A program made the position numbers and the translations under genes. DNA of 64,000 nt, taken from NCBI GenBank assembly GCA_009777995.1, contig WRKT01000007.1:1-64000 (forward strand). Reading direction: 5' to 3'. Below are positions 18,483 through 27,400 of this stretch, piece by piece. The notes beneath the pieces were generated by a model, which did no database searches, was not told where the DNA came from, and worked only from the letters and a program-made list of their open reading frames with translations. This DNA comes from Treponema sp. GTDB taxonomy: Bacteria > Spirochaetota > Spirochaetia > Treponematales > Breznakiellaceae. Each line of letters begins with the position of its first letter. Within the stretch, counting starts at the first letter, position 1.

Positions 18483-18518
18483 TTATAACTTTGATTAACC
18501 GGTTAATCAAAGTTATAA
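18483..18518. repeat. 36-bp perfect palindrome between divergent genes
   Basis: Two 18-base arms meet with no spacer at 18500/18501. The right arm reads GGTTAATCAAAGTTATAA and the left arm is its exact reverse complement. There is no T-run, so it is not a normal terminator. It lies between the start of a leftward gene and the mazEF promoter. Confidence 0.9.
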
Positions 18519-18567
18519 GCAAGAGATGACCACGGTAATGGCCCCGATTTTTTATGATAGAATAAAT

Positions 18568-18597
18568 TTGACAAGATGGCTATACTAGGTATATACT
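18568..18597 (+). promoter_or_regulatory. mazEF promoter with internal operator
   Basis: TTGACA at 18568-18573 and TATACT at 18592-18597, 18-base spacer. A palindrome TATAC-TAG-GTATA at 18581-18593 overlaps the spacer and -10 box. This is where an autoregulatory MazE/MazEF complex would be expected to bind. The ribosome site GAGGAG is at 18603-18608. Confidence 0.65.
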
Positions 18598-18616
18598 TCA
18601 AAGAGGAGATATAATA

Positions 18617-18868
18617 ATGCTTACAACTATTCAAAAATGGGGAAACAGTCAGGGTGTTCGATTACCAAAGACTATTCTAGATAAACTGTTACTTCAAGAA
18701 AATGATCAAGTAGAAATAGAAACAGAAAACGATTTAATCATAATTAAAAAAGCAACCCGTAAACGTCGTGCAAAAAAGAGCCTTGAGGAGCTATTTGCAA
18801 ACTATAAAGGAGAGTATGTATGTGCAGAGTGGGACACAGGTAAACCTGTAGGTAAGGAAGTTTGGTAA
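18617..18868 (+). CDS. mazE: MazE-like antitoxin (AbrB/MazE DNA-binding fold)
   Basis: An 83-residue protein with the MazE swapped-hairpin start: QKWGNSQGVRLPK, then a DQVEIE strand and IIIKKA. The C-terminal ~35 residues (KKSLEELFANYKGEY and on) are the usual flexible toxin-binding tail. It should neutralise the MazF encoded by the overlapping next gene and repress its own promoter through the palindrome in the promoter region. Confidence 0.9.
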   Translation: MLTTIQKWGNSQGVRLPKTILDKLLLQENDQVEIETENDLIIIKKATRKRRAKKSLEELFANYKGEYVCAEWDTGKPVGKEVW

Positions 18869-19200
18869 TGTCATATGAACCAAAACAGGGAGATATCATT
18901 ATAATTGATTTTGATCCCCAATCCGGTCACGAACAAAAAGGAAGGCGCCCTGCATTGGTTGTAAGCAACGAGCAATTTCATAAACGAACCAATTTGGCTT
19001 TAGTATGCCCTATTACAAAATCAAAAAGCGGCTTCCCAATGCATATTAAACTTGATAAGAGAACAAAAATAACCGGTGAAATTATGTGTGAGCAAGCCAA
19101 GTGTCTGGATATAGCAGCCAGAAATGCATCGTTCAGTGAAACAGCACCGGAAGATATTCTAAATAACGCGATTGATATTATTTGTGCAATTGTTGAGTAA
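18868..19200 (+). CDS. mazF: MazF-like mRNA interferase toxin
   Basis: 110 residues from the ATG at 18868, which overlaps the mazE stop as TAATG and has AAGGAAG upstream. A TTG six bases earlier would add two residues but is less likely. PemK/MazF features: an N-terminal QGDIIIIDFDPQSGHEQ stretch, then GRRPALVVSNE with the conserved Arg, CPITK, and the C-terminal acid-rich region. The likely activity is sequence-specific RNA cleavage when MazE is lost. Confidence 0.92.
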   Translation: MSYEPKQGDIIIIDFDPQSGHEQKGRRPALVVSNEQFHKRTNLALVCPITKSKSGFPMHIKLDKRTKITGEIMCEQAKCLDIAARNASFSETAPEDILNNAIDIICAIVE

Positions 19201-19283
19201 ATTCGGGAGACATAGTTATTTTCAAGAGTAATATCCCTCTGTTATTAAAAGAATGGCAATCTTTACAACCTCTTACAGAAAAA

Positions 19284-20084
19284 ATGGAGCGAGACATTCA
19301 TCAGCAATTCATGGTCGATTTCAACTATAATTCTAACAATATCGAGGGCAATACTCTGACCTATGTGCAAACAAAGTTACTGTTGCTTTTTGGAGACGTA
19401 ATCGGCAATGCAAGAATGCAGGACTATGAAGAAATGAAAGCCCATAATGTCGGTCTTGAATGGATGAAGACCATGGCTAAAGACAGGGACAAAATGATGT
19501 CAGAGGTCTTTATACGAGAACTAAATAAAATAATTCTGGTCCGTGATTACTATAAAACAAGCCCTAAAGGGGACTATCGCTACGAAATAAAGGTAGGTAC
19601 TTATAAAATACGCCCCAATTCCGTTATTACTCCAACCGGTGAAATTTTTGATTATGCCTCCCCTGAAGAAACTCCCTCTTTGATGGGTGATTTAATTAAA
19701 TGGTACCGTAGAGAAGAAAAACGGGGGAAGCTTAAAATTGAAGAGCTCTGTGCCATGTTTCATTATAGGTATATCCGAATCCACCCCTTCGAAGACGGTA
19801 ACGGAAGAATTGCCCGGCTCATGGTGAACTATATCCTATTTCGGCATGGTTACCCTATGATTGTTATACGCACCGATGATCGTGATAAGTATCTGGAGAC
19901 CCTACATCATTGCGATATACTTAGTGGAAAAATCCCCTTTGACGGAGCAAATACCTCATTGGAGCAGGTAAAACCTTTGACAGATTATATCGCAGCCATA
20001 CTAGAAAAGAAACTGGACACTCTCATTAGGTTTGCCAAGGGCGAGATTCCGGACTTTATTGAGGCAATAGATGACGTTTTATAG
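19284..20084 (+). CDS. Fic-family AMPylase-type protein (class II, with inhibitory motif)
   Basis: At least 266 residues. The Fic motif HPFEDGNGRIAR is at residues 167-178, with catalytic His167. An N-terminal S-x-x-x-E-G inhibitory motif (SNNIEG) occurs near residue 15. It places this in the class with an intramolecular inhibitory helix. The conserved N-terminal region seems to start upstream of this ATG: the frame is open back to 19197, and the extra residues (KEWQSLQPLTEK before the Met) fit the usual Fic N-terminus, but there is no ATG, GTG or TTG there. The gene may use a rare start such as ATT at 19218, or may have lost its start. It follows mazF by 83 bases. Confidence 0.85.
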   Translation: MERDIHQQFMVDFNYNSNNIEGNTLTYVQTKLLLLFGDVIGNARMQDYEEMKAHNVGLEWMKTMAKDRDKMMSEVFIRELNKIILVRDYYKTSPKGDYRYEIKVGTYKIRPNSVITPTGEIFDYASPEETPSLMGDLIKWYRREEKRGKLKIEELCAMFHYRYIRIHPFEDGNGRIARLMVNYILFRHGYPMIVIRTDDRDKYLETLHHCDILSGKIPFDGANTSLEQVKPLTDYIAAILEKKLDTLIRFAKGEIPDFIEAIDDVL

Positions 20085-20171
20085 GACTATGTATATAATC
20101 TGTTGGAAACCAGCAGAAAGGATGAGTCGTTCACAAGTAAAGCAAAGACATATTACAGAGGGAAACGAAAC

Positions 20172-20188
20172 CGTGACAAATTGTCACG
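20172..20188. repeat. 17-bp palindrome upstream of the type I restriction locus
   Basis: CGTGACAA-A-TTGTCACG, 8-base perfect arms. It lies 140 bases before the first restriction gene, in the 243-base gap after the Fic gene. It could be a regulator operator for the restriction locus; no cognate regulator is seen beside it. The rest of the gap holds no clear gene. Confidence 0.6.
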
Positions 20189-20327
20189 ATTTGAAAAAAT
20201 AATGAGGTTTCATCCATCGAGAAAGGCTGATACTATATAATATACCATGCTTTTGGAGATATTGGAGATAAATCATAAGAAATGTCATGTGTTCAATGAT
20301 TTACTAAGTTTATCAAAATAATGTATT

Positions 20328-21353
20328 ATGAGGGAGATGCAAACACATATTGAGCATAGTAATTTTACATTTTTGTCCAATATGTTTCCCGCACTTGAAA
20401 AGCAGGGAACCCTTGCAGAGAACTATCTCCACTCTGACCCAAACAGCTGCATTTATAAGATGGGGGCTCTTGCAGAAACTATTGTCAACTATATGTTTGA
20501 ACTTGATAATATACCGCCCCTGCCTGATGAAAAAAATACACTTGCAAACAGAATCAAAGCCTTAAAGCGCGAAGGATTATTAACACGGGAAATTGACGAT
20601 ATTCTTTATTTACTCAGGACAAAGCGCAATGCTGCCGTACATGAGGGATATGACTCCTTTAATGATTGTAAAATACTTCTCAAAATGACCCATACCTTAT
20701 CGGTTTGGTTTATGCAGGTTTATGGTGATTATTCGTACAAGCCTAGCCATTTTATGTTACCAAATAATAATCGTAATCAAACTAACTATGATAAATTAAT
20801 TGCGGAAAACGAGAAACTATCCAGCGAGCTAGAAAAAGTGAAAGCGGCATCTTTATCGGCATTGCTTGATACATCTGTAAAAGAAATGGAGCGCAAAAAA
20901 CAGGCAAATAAAGCTTTAAATAATCTTAAGCTCTCTGAAGAAGAAACACGCCTCCTGATTGATGAGCAACTGCGCAAGGTGGGCTGGGAAGCTGACAGCC
21001 AAAATTTGCGATATTCCAGTGGAACTAGACCACAGAAAGGAAGAAACATTGCAATAGCAGAATGGCCCACAGAATCAAAGATGGGTAAATCGGGTAAGGC
21101 CGATTACGTGCTTTTTATTGGCCTTAAACTGGCTGCTGTTGTAGAGGCAAAATCCATTCATAAAGATGTTCCATCGGTTATTGATAACCAATGCCGTGAA
21201 TACAGTTTAGGTATTAAAAACGAACATGCATCTTATCTCTTTGACATCTGGGGAGATTATAAAGCTCCCTTTCTTTTTGCCACAAATGGCAGACCATATC
21301 TTAAGCAGCTTGAAACAAAATCCGGCGTCTGGTTTCGCGATGCCAGGCTGTAA
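20328..21353 (+). CDS. hsdR: N-terminal fragment of type I restriction subunit HsdR (nuclease part), ended by a premature stop
   Basis: 341 codons. It has a DUF4145-type N-terminal domain (about 20-140; TKRNAAVHEGYDSF), a short coiled coil, then the HsdR N-terminal nuclease domain with KADYVLF and VVEAKS (about residues 258-280), the PD-(D/E)xK site. It ends at a TAA (21351-21353) right after WFRDARL. The same reading frame continues after the stop with PKALQGWISPEGL and a full helicase, exactly as one continuous HsdR would. This is therefore the front part of an interrupted gene. If no readthrough occurs, the nuclease is separated from the motor. Confidence 0.88.
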   Translation: MREMQTHIEHSNFTFLSNMFPALEKQGTLAENYLHSDPNSCIYKMGALAETIVNYMFELDNIPPLPDEKNTLANRIKALKREGLLTREIDDILYLLRTKRNAAVHEGYDSFNDCKILLKMTHTLSVWFMQVYGDYSYKPSHFMLPNNNRNQTNYDKLIAENEKLSSELEKVKAASLSALLDTSVKEMERKKQANKALNNLKLSEEETRLLIDEQLRKVGWEADSQNLRYSSGTRPQKGRNIAIAEWPTESKMGKSGKADYVLFIGLKLAAVVEAKSIHKDVPSVIDNQCREYSLGIKNEHASYLFDIWGDYKAPFLFATNGRPYLKQLETKSGVWFRDARL

Positions 21354-21371
21354 TCAAATATCCCAAAAGCA

Positions 21372-23627
21372 TTGCAGGGTTGGATCAGCCCGGAAGGTTT
21401 ACAGGATATGCTGGAAAAAGATACTGTCTCGGCAAATAAAAAACTTTCTGAGACAACATACGATCTGCTCCATGATCAAGACGGGCTCAACCTCCGCCCA
21501 TATCAAATCGAAGCAATAGAAAAAGCCGAAACAGCGATTTTACAGGGGCAGCAAAGCATTTTACTAGCAATGGCAACGGGTACAGGGAAAACGCGAACCG
21601 TGCTTGGTATGATTTATCGTTTATTAAAAACAAGGCGCTTTAAAAGAATTTTGTTTTTGGTAGACCGTACAACACTAGGCGAACAAGCGCAGGATGTATT
21701 CAAAGAGGTTAAAATAGAAGACCTAATGACCCTTGATCAAATTTATAATATTAAAAACCTTGATGATAAAGATATCGAAAAAGAAACTAAAATCCATATA
21801 GCTACAGTCCAGAGTCTTGTAAAGCGTACTCTTTACAATGAGTCCGATTCCATGCCTTCGGTTACAGATTATGACTTGATTATTGTTGATGAAGCTCATC
21901 GGGGATATATCTTAGACAAAGAAATGGGTGATGAGGAGCAACTTTACCGCAACCAGAGCGATTATGTCAGCAAGTATCGCTCTGCAATAGAATACTTTGA
22001 TGCTGTTAAAATAGCTTTAACTGCTACGCCTGCACTGCACACCACAGAAATTTTTGGGAAGCCTGTCTTTGAATACTCCTACCGCCGCGCTGTTATTGAA
22101 GGCTACCTGGTAGATCACGATGCACCACATGACATACGTACGAAGCTGCGCGATGATGGCATCAACTACCAGCCTGGTGAAACTGTTGCTATTTATGATC
22201 CTGTTACCGGCGAAATAACCAATAGTGCTGAACTTGATGATGAGCTAATATTTGATATTGATAGCTTTAACGAAACTGTGATAACAGAAAACTTCAACCG
22301 TACAGTTCTTAATGAAATCACACTGGATATCAACCCCGAAGGCGAGGGCAAAACTCTTGTCTTTGCAGCAAACGATGATCACGCAGATTTGATCGTTAAA
22401 ATCCTCAAGGAAATTTATGAACCTAAGGGTGTTTCCAACGATGCAATAATTAAAATTACCGGTAGCATAGGTGGTGGGAATACCAAAAAGGTACTCGAAG
22501 CTGTGAAGCGCTTTAAGAATGAACAGTATACAAATATCGCTGTAACAGTGGATTTGCTTACAACCGGTATTGATGTACCTGAAATAACAACACTCATTTT
22601 TATGCGCCGTGTTAAATCACGAATTCTGTTCGAGCAGATGCTGGGTCGCGCTACCCGTCTTTGCCCAAGAATAAACAAGACACATTTTGAAATTTACGAC
22701 CCGGTAGGCGTCTATGAATCGATGGAACCTGTTAGTACCATGAAGCCGCTTGTGCAGAACCCCTCTGCTACTTTTAACGACTTGCTCACTGGTCTTGAAA
22801 CATTTAATACTGAGCAGCAGGTTAAAAACATGATTAACTTGATTATCGCTAAAATTCAACGGAAAAAGCAAAAGCTAAGTCCTGAAGCCCAGTCGCATTT
22901 TGATTATGCCTCAGGTAACCTAGACCCCGAACAGTTTATTCAGAAAATAATTGGCTTAAGCACAATGGAAGCTAAAGAATATATTCTGAAAAACACAGAA
23001 CTGTTTAAAATATTGGATGATGGTTATTTACCAACTGAACAAAAGGTATATATATCCGATAAACCGGACGAGTTGGTCTCCCACACACGCGGTTATGGTC
23101 AGGGTACAACATCGCAAGACTATCTGGAAGAATTCGACAAATTTATACAAGACAATGTCAATAAAATTGCTGCGCTCAATATTGTATGTACACGCCCTCA
23201 GGAATTGACAAGAGAAAGCCTAAAAAACCTCAAAGTGGAACTGGACAGTCAAAACTTTACTGAAAAGCAACTCAACACCGCCTGGCGTGAATTAAAAAAT
23301 GAAGATATAACAGCCGATATCATCAGCTACATACGGCGCTTTGCCTTAGGCTCTCCATTACTTAACCATGATGAACGCATCAAGCTTGCCGTAGACAAGC
23401 TCAGAAAGAAGCACATCTTTTCCAAAATGGAGCTTGATTGGCTCGGACGCATCGAGAAGACTCTGTTAGCCGAAACAATAATTGACCGTGAAACTTTTGA
23501 TACAGGTTCGTTCAAGACACAGGGCGGATTTGAGAGAATTAATAAGGTATTCGGAGGAAAGCTGGAAGCTCATCTGGTTGAACTGAACGGCTATTTATAT
23601 GATAATGAAGGAATGAAAACAGCATGA
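21372..23627 (+). CDS. hsdR: C-terminal fragment of HsdR (SF2 translocase part) after the premature stop
   Basis: About 751 codons in the same frame as the upstream fragment. The only nearby start is a TTG at 21372, without a good ribosome site. SF2 motifs: ATGTGKTRT (Walker A), LIIVDEAHRGY (DEAH box), ALTATPA (motif III), LLTTGIDVP and LGRATRLCP (motif VI). A C-terminal EcoEI-type domain follows. The motor half is otherwise intact, with no other stop or frameshift, suggesting a recent nonsense mutation or stop readthrough. It overlaps hsdM by 4 bases. Confidence 0.88.
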   Translation: MQGWISPEGLQDMLEKDTVSANKKLSETTYDLLHDQDGLNLRPYQIEAIEKAETAILQGQQSILLAMATGTGKTRTVLGMIYRLLKTRRFKRILFLVDRTTLGEQAQDVFKEVKIEDLMTLDQIYNIKNLDDKDIEKETKIHIATVQSLVKRTLYNESDSMPSVTDYDLIIVDEAHRGYILDKEMGDEEQLYRNQSDYVSKYRSAIEYFDAVKIALTATPALHTTEIFGKPVFEYSYRRAVIEGYLVDHDAPHDIRTKLRDDGINYQPGETVAIYDPVTGEITNSAELDDELIFDIDSFNETVITENFNRTVLNEITLDINPEGEGKTLVFAANDDHADLIVKILKEIYEPKGVSNDAIIKITGSIGGGNTKKVLEAVKRFKNEQYTNIAVTVDLLTTGIDVPEITTLIFMRRVKSRILFEQMLGRATRLCPRINKTHFEIYDPVGVYESMEPVSTMKPLVQNPSATFNDLLTGLETFNTEQQVKNMINLIIAKIQRKKQKLSPEAQSHFDYASGNLDPEQFIQKIIGLSTMEAKEYILKNTELFKILDDGYLPTEQKVYISDKPDELVSHTRGYGQGTTSQDYLEEFDKFIQDNVNKIAALNIVCTRPQELTRESLKNLKVELDSQNFTEKQLNTAWRELKNEDITADIISYIRRFALGSPLLNHDERIKLAVDKLRKKHIFSKMELDWLGRIEKTLLAETIIDRETFDTGSFKTQGGFERINKVFGGKLEAHLVELNGYLYDNEGMKTA

Positions 23628-25042
23628 ACAATCAAGAGATAGTCGCAAAGCTCTGGAATCTCTGTAATGTGTTGCGCGATGACGGCATAACTTACCACCA
23701 GTATGTCACTGAGCTTACCTACATCCTATTCCTGAAAATGACCAGAGAGACTGGAACAGACGGACATATCCCTGCCGGGTATCGCTGGGATGTACTTGTA
23801 AAAAAACAAGGCGTTGAGCTGAAGCGCTTTTACAGCAAGCTGCTAAACCACCTTGGCGAAAACTGCCGTGGGCGTATCCGGGAAATTTACTTTGGAGCAC
23901 GCTCCAACATAGATGAACCCAAAAACCTTGAAAAGATCATCACCAACATTAATGCTCTTGACTGGTATTCCGCCAAGGAAGAAGGTCTTGGTAATCTATA
24001 TGAAGGTCTGCTTGAAAAAAATGCCAACGAGAAAAAGTCCGGCGCAGGACAGTATTTTACACCGCGTGTGCTTATTGATGTGATGGTAAATCTTACTGCG
24101 CCGCAGCCTGGCGAGCGCTGTAACGACCCTGCCTGCGGCACTTTCGGCTTTATGATAGCTGCTGATCGCTATGTAAAAGAACACAGTGACAATTACTTCG
24201 ACCTACCATTGAAAGAGCAGGAATTCCAAAAACAGGATGCCTTTACCGGCTGTGAGCTGGTTCACGACACCCACCGCCTAGCCCTGATGAATGCCATGCT
24301 GCACGATATCGAAGGCGAAATCCTTTTAGCCGATACATTATCCAATCAGGGCAAGCAGATGAGCGGCTTTGACGTAGTTCTGACGAATCCGCCTTTCGGC
24401 ACGAAGAAAGGCGGTGAACGTGCCACCCGCGACGACCTGACCTACCCGACATCCAACAAGCAGCTCAATTTCTTACAACATATCTACCGAAGTTTGAAAC
24501 GCAACGGCAAAGCTCGCGCTGCCGTAGTACTGCCCGACAATGTACTTTTTGCAGACAGCGACGGTGCAAAAATCCGCGCTGATCTGATGGACAAGTGCAA
24601 TTTACATACTATCTTGCGTCTTCCCACTGGAATTTTCTACGCTCCGGGTGTAAAGACCAATGTATTATTCTTTACACGCGGTACAACAGAGAAAGGCAAT
24701 ACCAAAGAAGTCTGGTTTTTCGACCTCCGCACCAATATGCCCAGTTTTGGCAAAACATCTCCGCTAAAGAAAGAACATTTTGATGCCTTTGTAAAAGCCT
24801 ATAATTCAAAAAAGAGGACGGCTATTGTAGATATGCGGTGGAGCCGCTTTACCCGCGAGCAGATTGCCGCCAAAGCTGACAGCCTTGACTTAGGACTAAT
24901 CCGAGATGACAACGTGCTTGACTATGACAATCTGCAAGACCCGGCTGAAAGCGGCGAGGAAATTGCTGCACAGTTGGAAGAAGCTGTTGCCCTAATTATG
25001 AGCGTGGTTAAGGAGCTGAAGAACCTTGGGAGAAATCGCTGA
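23624..25042 (+). CDS. hsdM: Type I restriction-modification DNA methyltransferase subunit HsdM
   Basis: 472 residues. N-terminal HsdM domain (helical, ~1-130), then an N6-adenine methyltransferase with AdoMet motif DPACGTFGFM at about residue 169 and catalytic NPPFGT at about residue 256. It starts inside the hsdR stop (ATGA) and its own stop overlaps the hsdS start (TGATG), a classic coupled hsdRMS order. Sequence style is EcoEI-like (type IB). It would methylate the site chosen by HsdS and appears complete, so modification may persist even if restriction is lost. Confidence 0.95.
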   Translation: MNNQEIVAKLWNLCNVLRDDGITYHQYVTELTYILFLKMTRETGTDGHIPAGYRWDVLVKKQGVELKRFYSKLLNHLGENCRGRIREIYFGARSNIDEPKNLEKIITNINALDWYSAKEEGLGNLYEGLLEKNANEKKSGAGQYFTPRVLIDVMVNLTAPQPGERCNDPACGTFGFMIAADRYVKEHSDNYFDLPLKEQEFQKQDAFTGCELVHDTHRLALMNAMLHDIEGEILLADTLSNQGKQMSGFDVVLTNPPFGTKKGGERATRDDLTYPTSNKQLNFLQHIYRSLKRNGKARAAVVLPDNVLFADSDGAKIRADLMDKCNLHTILRLPTGIFYAPGVKTNVLFFTRGTTEKGNTKEVWFFDLRTNMPSFGKTSPLKKEHFDAFVKAYNSKKRTAIVDMRWSRFTREQIAAKADSLDLGLIRDDNVLDYDNLQDPAESGEEIAAQLEEAVALIMSVVKELKNLGRNR

Positions 25043-26433
25043 TGGCGAAGGATATAAAGCAGACGCTTACGCGGGAAGAGTTTTTTACTCAGGCCCTGGT
25101 ACCCGAGGATGAGCAGCCGTATAAGGTACCAGAGAATTGGGTTTGGGTGAAAGTTAATGCTCTTGTGGTTTTACATAGAGGAGTCTCTTATCCAAAAGAT
25201 GCCGCTCATAACGAGAAAGGTGATAATGATTGTTTAATTATGCGTGGCGGGAATATTGTAGAAGGCAACTTGAATTTTGACGATAACGTTTTTGTAAATA
25301 AATCATTTGTCAGCTCTAATCAATATGTAAGAAGGCATGATGTCATAATTGTATCCTCTACAGGCAGCACAAAGGTAATTGGAAAAGCCGGAATATCTGA
25401 TGCTGATTACTCTGATATAGCTTTTGGTGCTTTTTTAACTTTAGTAAGACCACGCGAAGGGTTTGAGAAAAAGCTCATTGCTCAATTTTTTCAAACAGAT
25501 GGGTATCGCAATACAATTCGGACTTTAGCAAAAGGCGTCAATATCAACAATATTAAGAACGAGTACATACAAAACATTCCTTTTCCACTCCCACCACTTG
25601 CCGAGCAGTGGCGCATTGTCGAGTGTATAGAAAGGCTTTTTGAAAAGCTAGACCGCGCAAAAGACCTGGTTCAGAATGCCCTGGATAGTTTTGAAATTCG
25701 CAAGGCTGCTATTCTTCACAAGGCCTTTGCCGGAGAGCTGACTGCTAAATGGCGAGAGAAAAACGGTGTGGGGATAGAGAGTTGGGAGGAAAGATGCCTT
25801 TCTGATTTATCTGTCCTGATAACAAAAGGCGCTTCGCCAAAATGGCAGGGTATAAATTATACAGAAGATAAATCACAAACTCTTTTTGTAACAAGTGAAA
25901 ATATTCGTGAAGGATTTATTGATCTGCAAAAAGAAAAGTATGTAAGCAATGAAATAAACAAAATTCAAAAACGTTCAATTCTAAGGAATGGCGATTTGTT
26001 GTTGAACATAGTTGGGGCTTCTATTGGCAGAGCTGCGATATATTCTTATGATAGGTTAGCAAATATAAATCAAGCTGTTTGCTTGATTCGGCTGAATGAA
26101 TCTGCCAACAAAAAGTTTTTTAATTATTTCTTAAACTCACCATCAGCGTTTATGTATTATTCTGCAAATAAGGTTGATGTTGCACGTGCGAACTTAAGTT
26201 TGACAGATGTTGGAGCCATTCAATTATTTATACCCTCATTCCTTGAACAACAAGAGATTGTCCGTATTCTCGACAGTTTTATCGAAAAAGAACAGCGAGC
26301 CCACGAATTGTGTAATATAATTGAGAAGATTGATTTGATGAAGAAAGCTATTCTTACACGGGCGTTTCGGGGGGAGTTGGGAACGAATGAGCCAATCGAG
26401 GAGAGTGCGATAGGGTTGTTGGGGGGAGGATAA
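25042..26433 (+). CDS. hsdS: Type I restriction-modification specificity subunit HsdS
   Basis: 463 residues with two target-recognition domains, each followed by a conserved helical spacer. The first TRD is about residues 25-190 and ends with PFPLPPLAEQWRIVECIERL. The second is about 250-410 and ends with LEQQEIVRILDSFIEK. Both helices end in similar KAAILHKAFAGEL / KKAILTRAFRGEL blocks. The two half-sites it would recognise cannot be predicted by eye. No inverted second copy is present, so there is no sign of phase-variable shuffling. Confidence 0.93.
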   Translation: MAKDIKQTLTREEFFTQALVPEDEQPYKVPENWVWVKVNALVVLHRGVSYPKDAAHNEKGDNDCLIMRGGNIVEGNLNFDDNVFVNKSFVSSNQYVRRHDVIIVSSTGSTKVIGKAGISDADYSDIAFGAFLTLVRPREGFEKKLIAQFFQTDGYRNTIRTLAKGVNINNIKNEYIQNIPFPLPPLAEQWRIVECIERLFEKLDRAKDLVQNALDSFEIRKAAILHKAFAGELTAKWREKNGVGIESWEERCLSDLSVLITKGASPKWQGINYTEDKSQTLFVTSENIREGFIDLQKEKYVSNEINKIQKRSILRNGDLLLNIVGASIGRAAIYSYDRLANINQAVCLIRLNESANKKFFNYFLNSPSAFMYYSANKVDVARANLSLTDVGAIQLFIPSFLEQQEIVRILDSFIEKEQRAHELCNIIEKIDLMKKAILTRAFRGELGTNEPIEESAIGLLGGG

Positions 26434-26437
26434 TTAG

Positions 26438-27319
26438 ATGAATAAGCGATTTTTTATTAATTTGACTGATTTTGAAAAAATTTCGAAAGCTGCTCAAATT
26501 CATAATATCAATAATCATCAATTACCTTTAGATGTTCTTAATTCTATAAAATTGATGAACAGTGATCCTGAATCTCGTAAGTCTTTAGAATTTTTTAAAT
26601 TTTATTATCAATTAAAAGCTGAAAAACGTTTTTTCTGTCAACATAATTTTTTTAATGTTTTAGAGGAATATTATGAACAGTTTACGACGAATTTTAATGT
26701 TAATAAACCGTTATTCAGAGCACGCCGTATGTCTGAAGTTGAATTTCAGGATAGGCGACTCGGGTTGAGAAATAAAGATGATGAGAATAATAACCCATTT
26801 CAAGGATTTGATAAGGAAGGCTCTTTTCTTCTTCCTACTAAAGAAATTAAAGCAAATAGAGCGAACAGTAGAGGAATTCCATGTCTATATGTGGCTAATG
26901 ATAAAGATACTGCTATAGCAGAAGTACGGCCCTTTAAAAACACAAAAGTTAGTCTTGCAACTATTGAAATAAAAAAACCACTTAAATTATTCAATCTATC
27001 ATTTGATTTACTTGACCTGGATATGCCTGGCCATTCTTTTATGAAGAAGTACCCTGAATGTTTCCGTTCAATTGCTTTAATGTTCTCAGCGCCTTATGAG
27101 AATAGTGAAAATGATGAATACTTGCTTACTCAGTGCTTGTCTGAATACATTAGGATTTCTGATCAATTTGATGGTATTATATATGGGAGCTCTTTAAATT
27201 ATGATGGTCAAAATATAGCAATTTTCGGTTGTGAACATGGAAATTATGGCCTTTGCGAACCGATTTCTTCTGAGGTCTATTCTGTGAAAAACATTGAGAT
27301 ACAATATGAAAAAGTATAA
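26438..27319 (+). CDS. RES-domain protein in the type I restriction operon
   Basis: 293 residues. The C-terminal ~200 residues carry RES-domain features: LFRARRM (Arg, ~residue 90), then GIPCLYVANDKDTAIAEVRP (Tyr and Glu, about 150-168), and a Ser/Asn-rich end. RES proteins studied in RES-Xre modules are NAD+-degrading toxins. This one is longer than those (~150-230), with an extra N-terminal ~85 residues, and has no Xre antitoxin next to it. It begins 4 bases after hsdS, so it is probably part of the restriction operon. Its base composition is much more AT-rich than hsdRMS. A role as a suicide effector is inference. Confidence 0.75.
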   Translation: MNKRFFINLTDFEKISKAAQIHNINNHQLPLDVLNSIKLMNSDPESRKSLEFFKFYYQLKAEKRFFCQHNFFNVLEEYYEQFTTNFNVNKPLFRARRMSEVEFQDRRLGLRNKDDENNNPFQGFDKEGSFLLPTKEIKANRANSRGIPCLYVANDKDTAIAEVRPFKNTKVSLATIEIKKPLKLFNLSFDLLDLDMPGHSFMKKYPECFRSIALMFSAPYENSENDEYLLTQCLSEYIRISDQFDGIIYGSSLNYDGQNIAIFGCEHGNYGLCEPISSEVYSVKNIEIQYEKV

Positions 27320-27400
27320 TATCTATCGGGGGATATGAGGAAAATGAGGTGGAGATTGTTGGTGGAGGAGAGAAAGTCTAGAATTTAAAATATTTTTGAA

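Noticed and set aside
18483-18518. Terminator of a neighbouring gene
   Set aside because: It has no T-run on either strand and lies upstream of both flanking genes.
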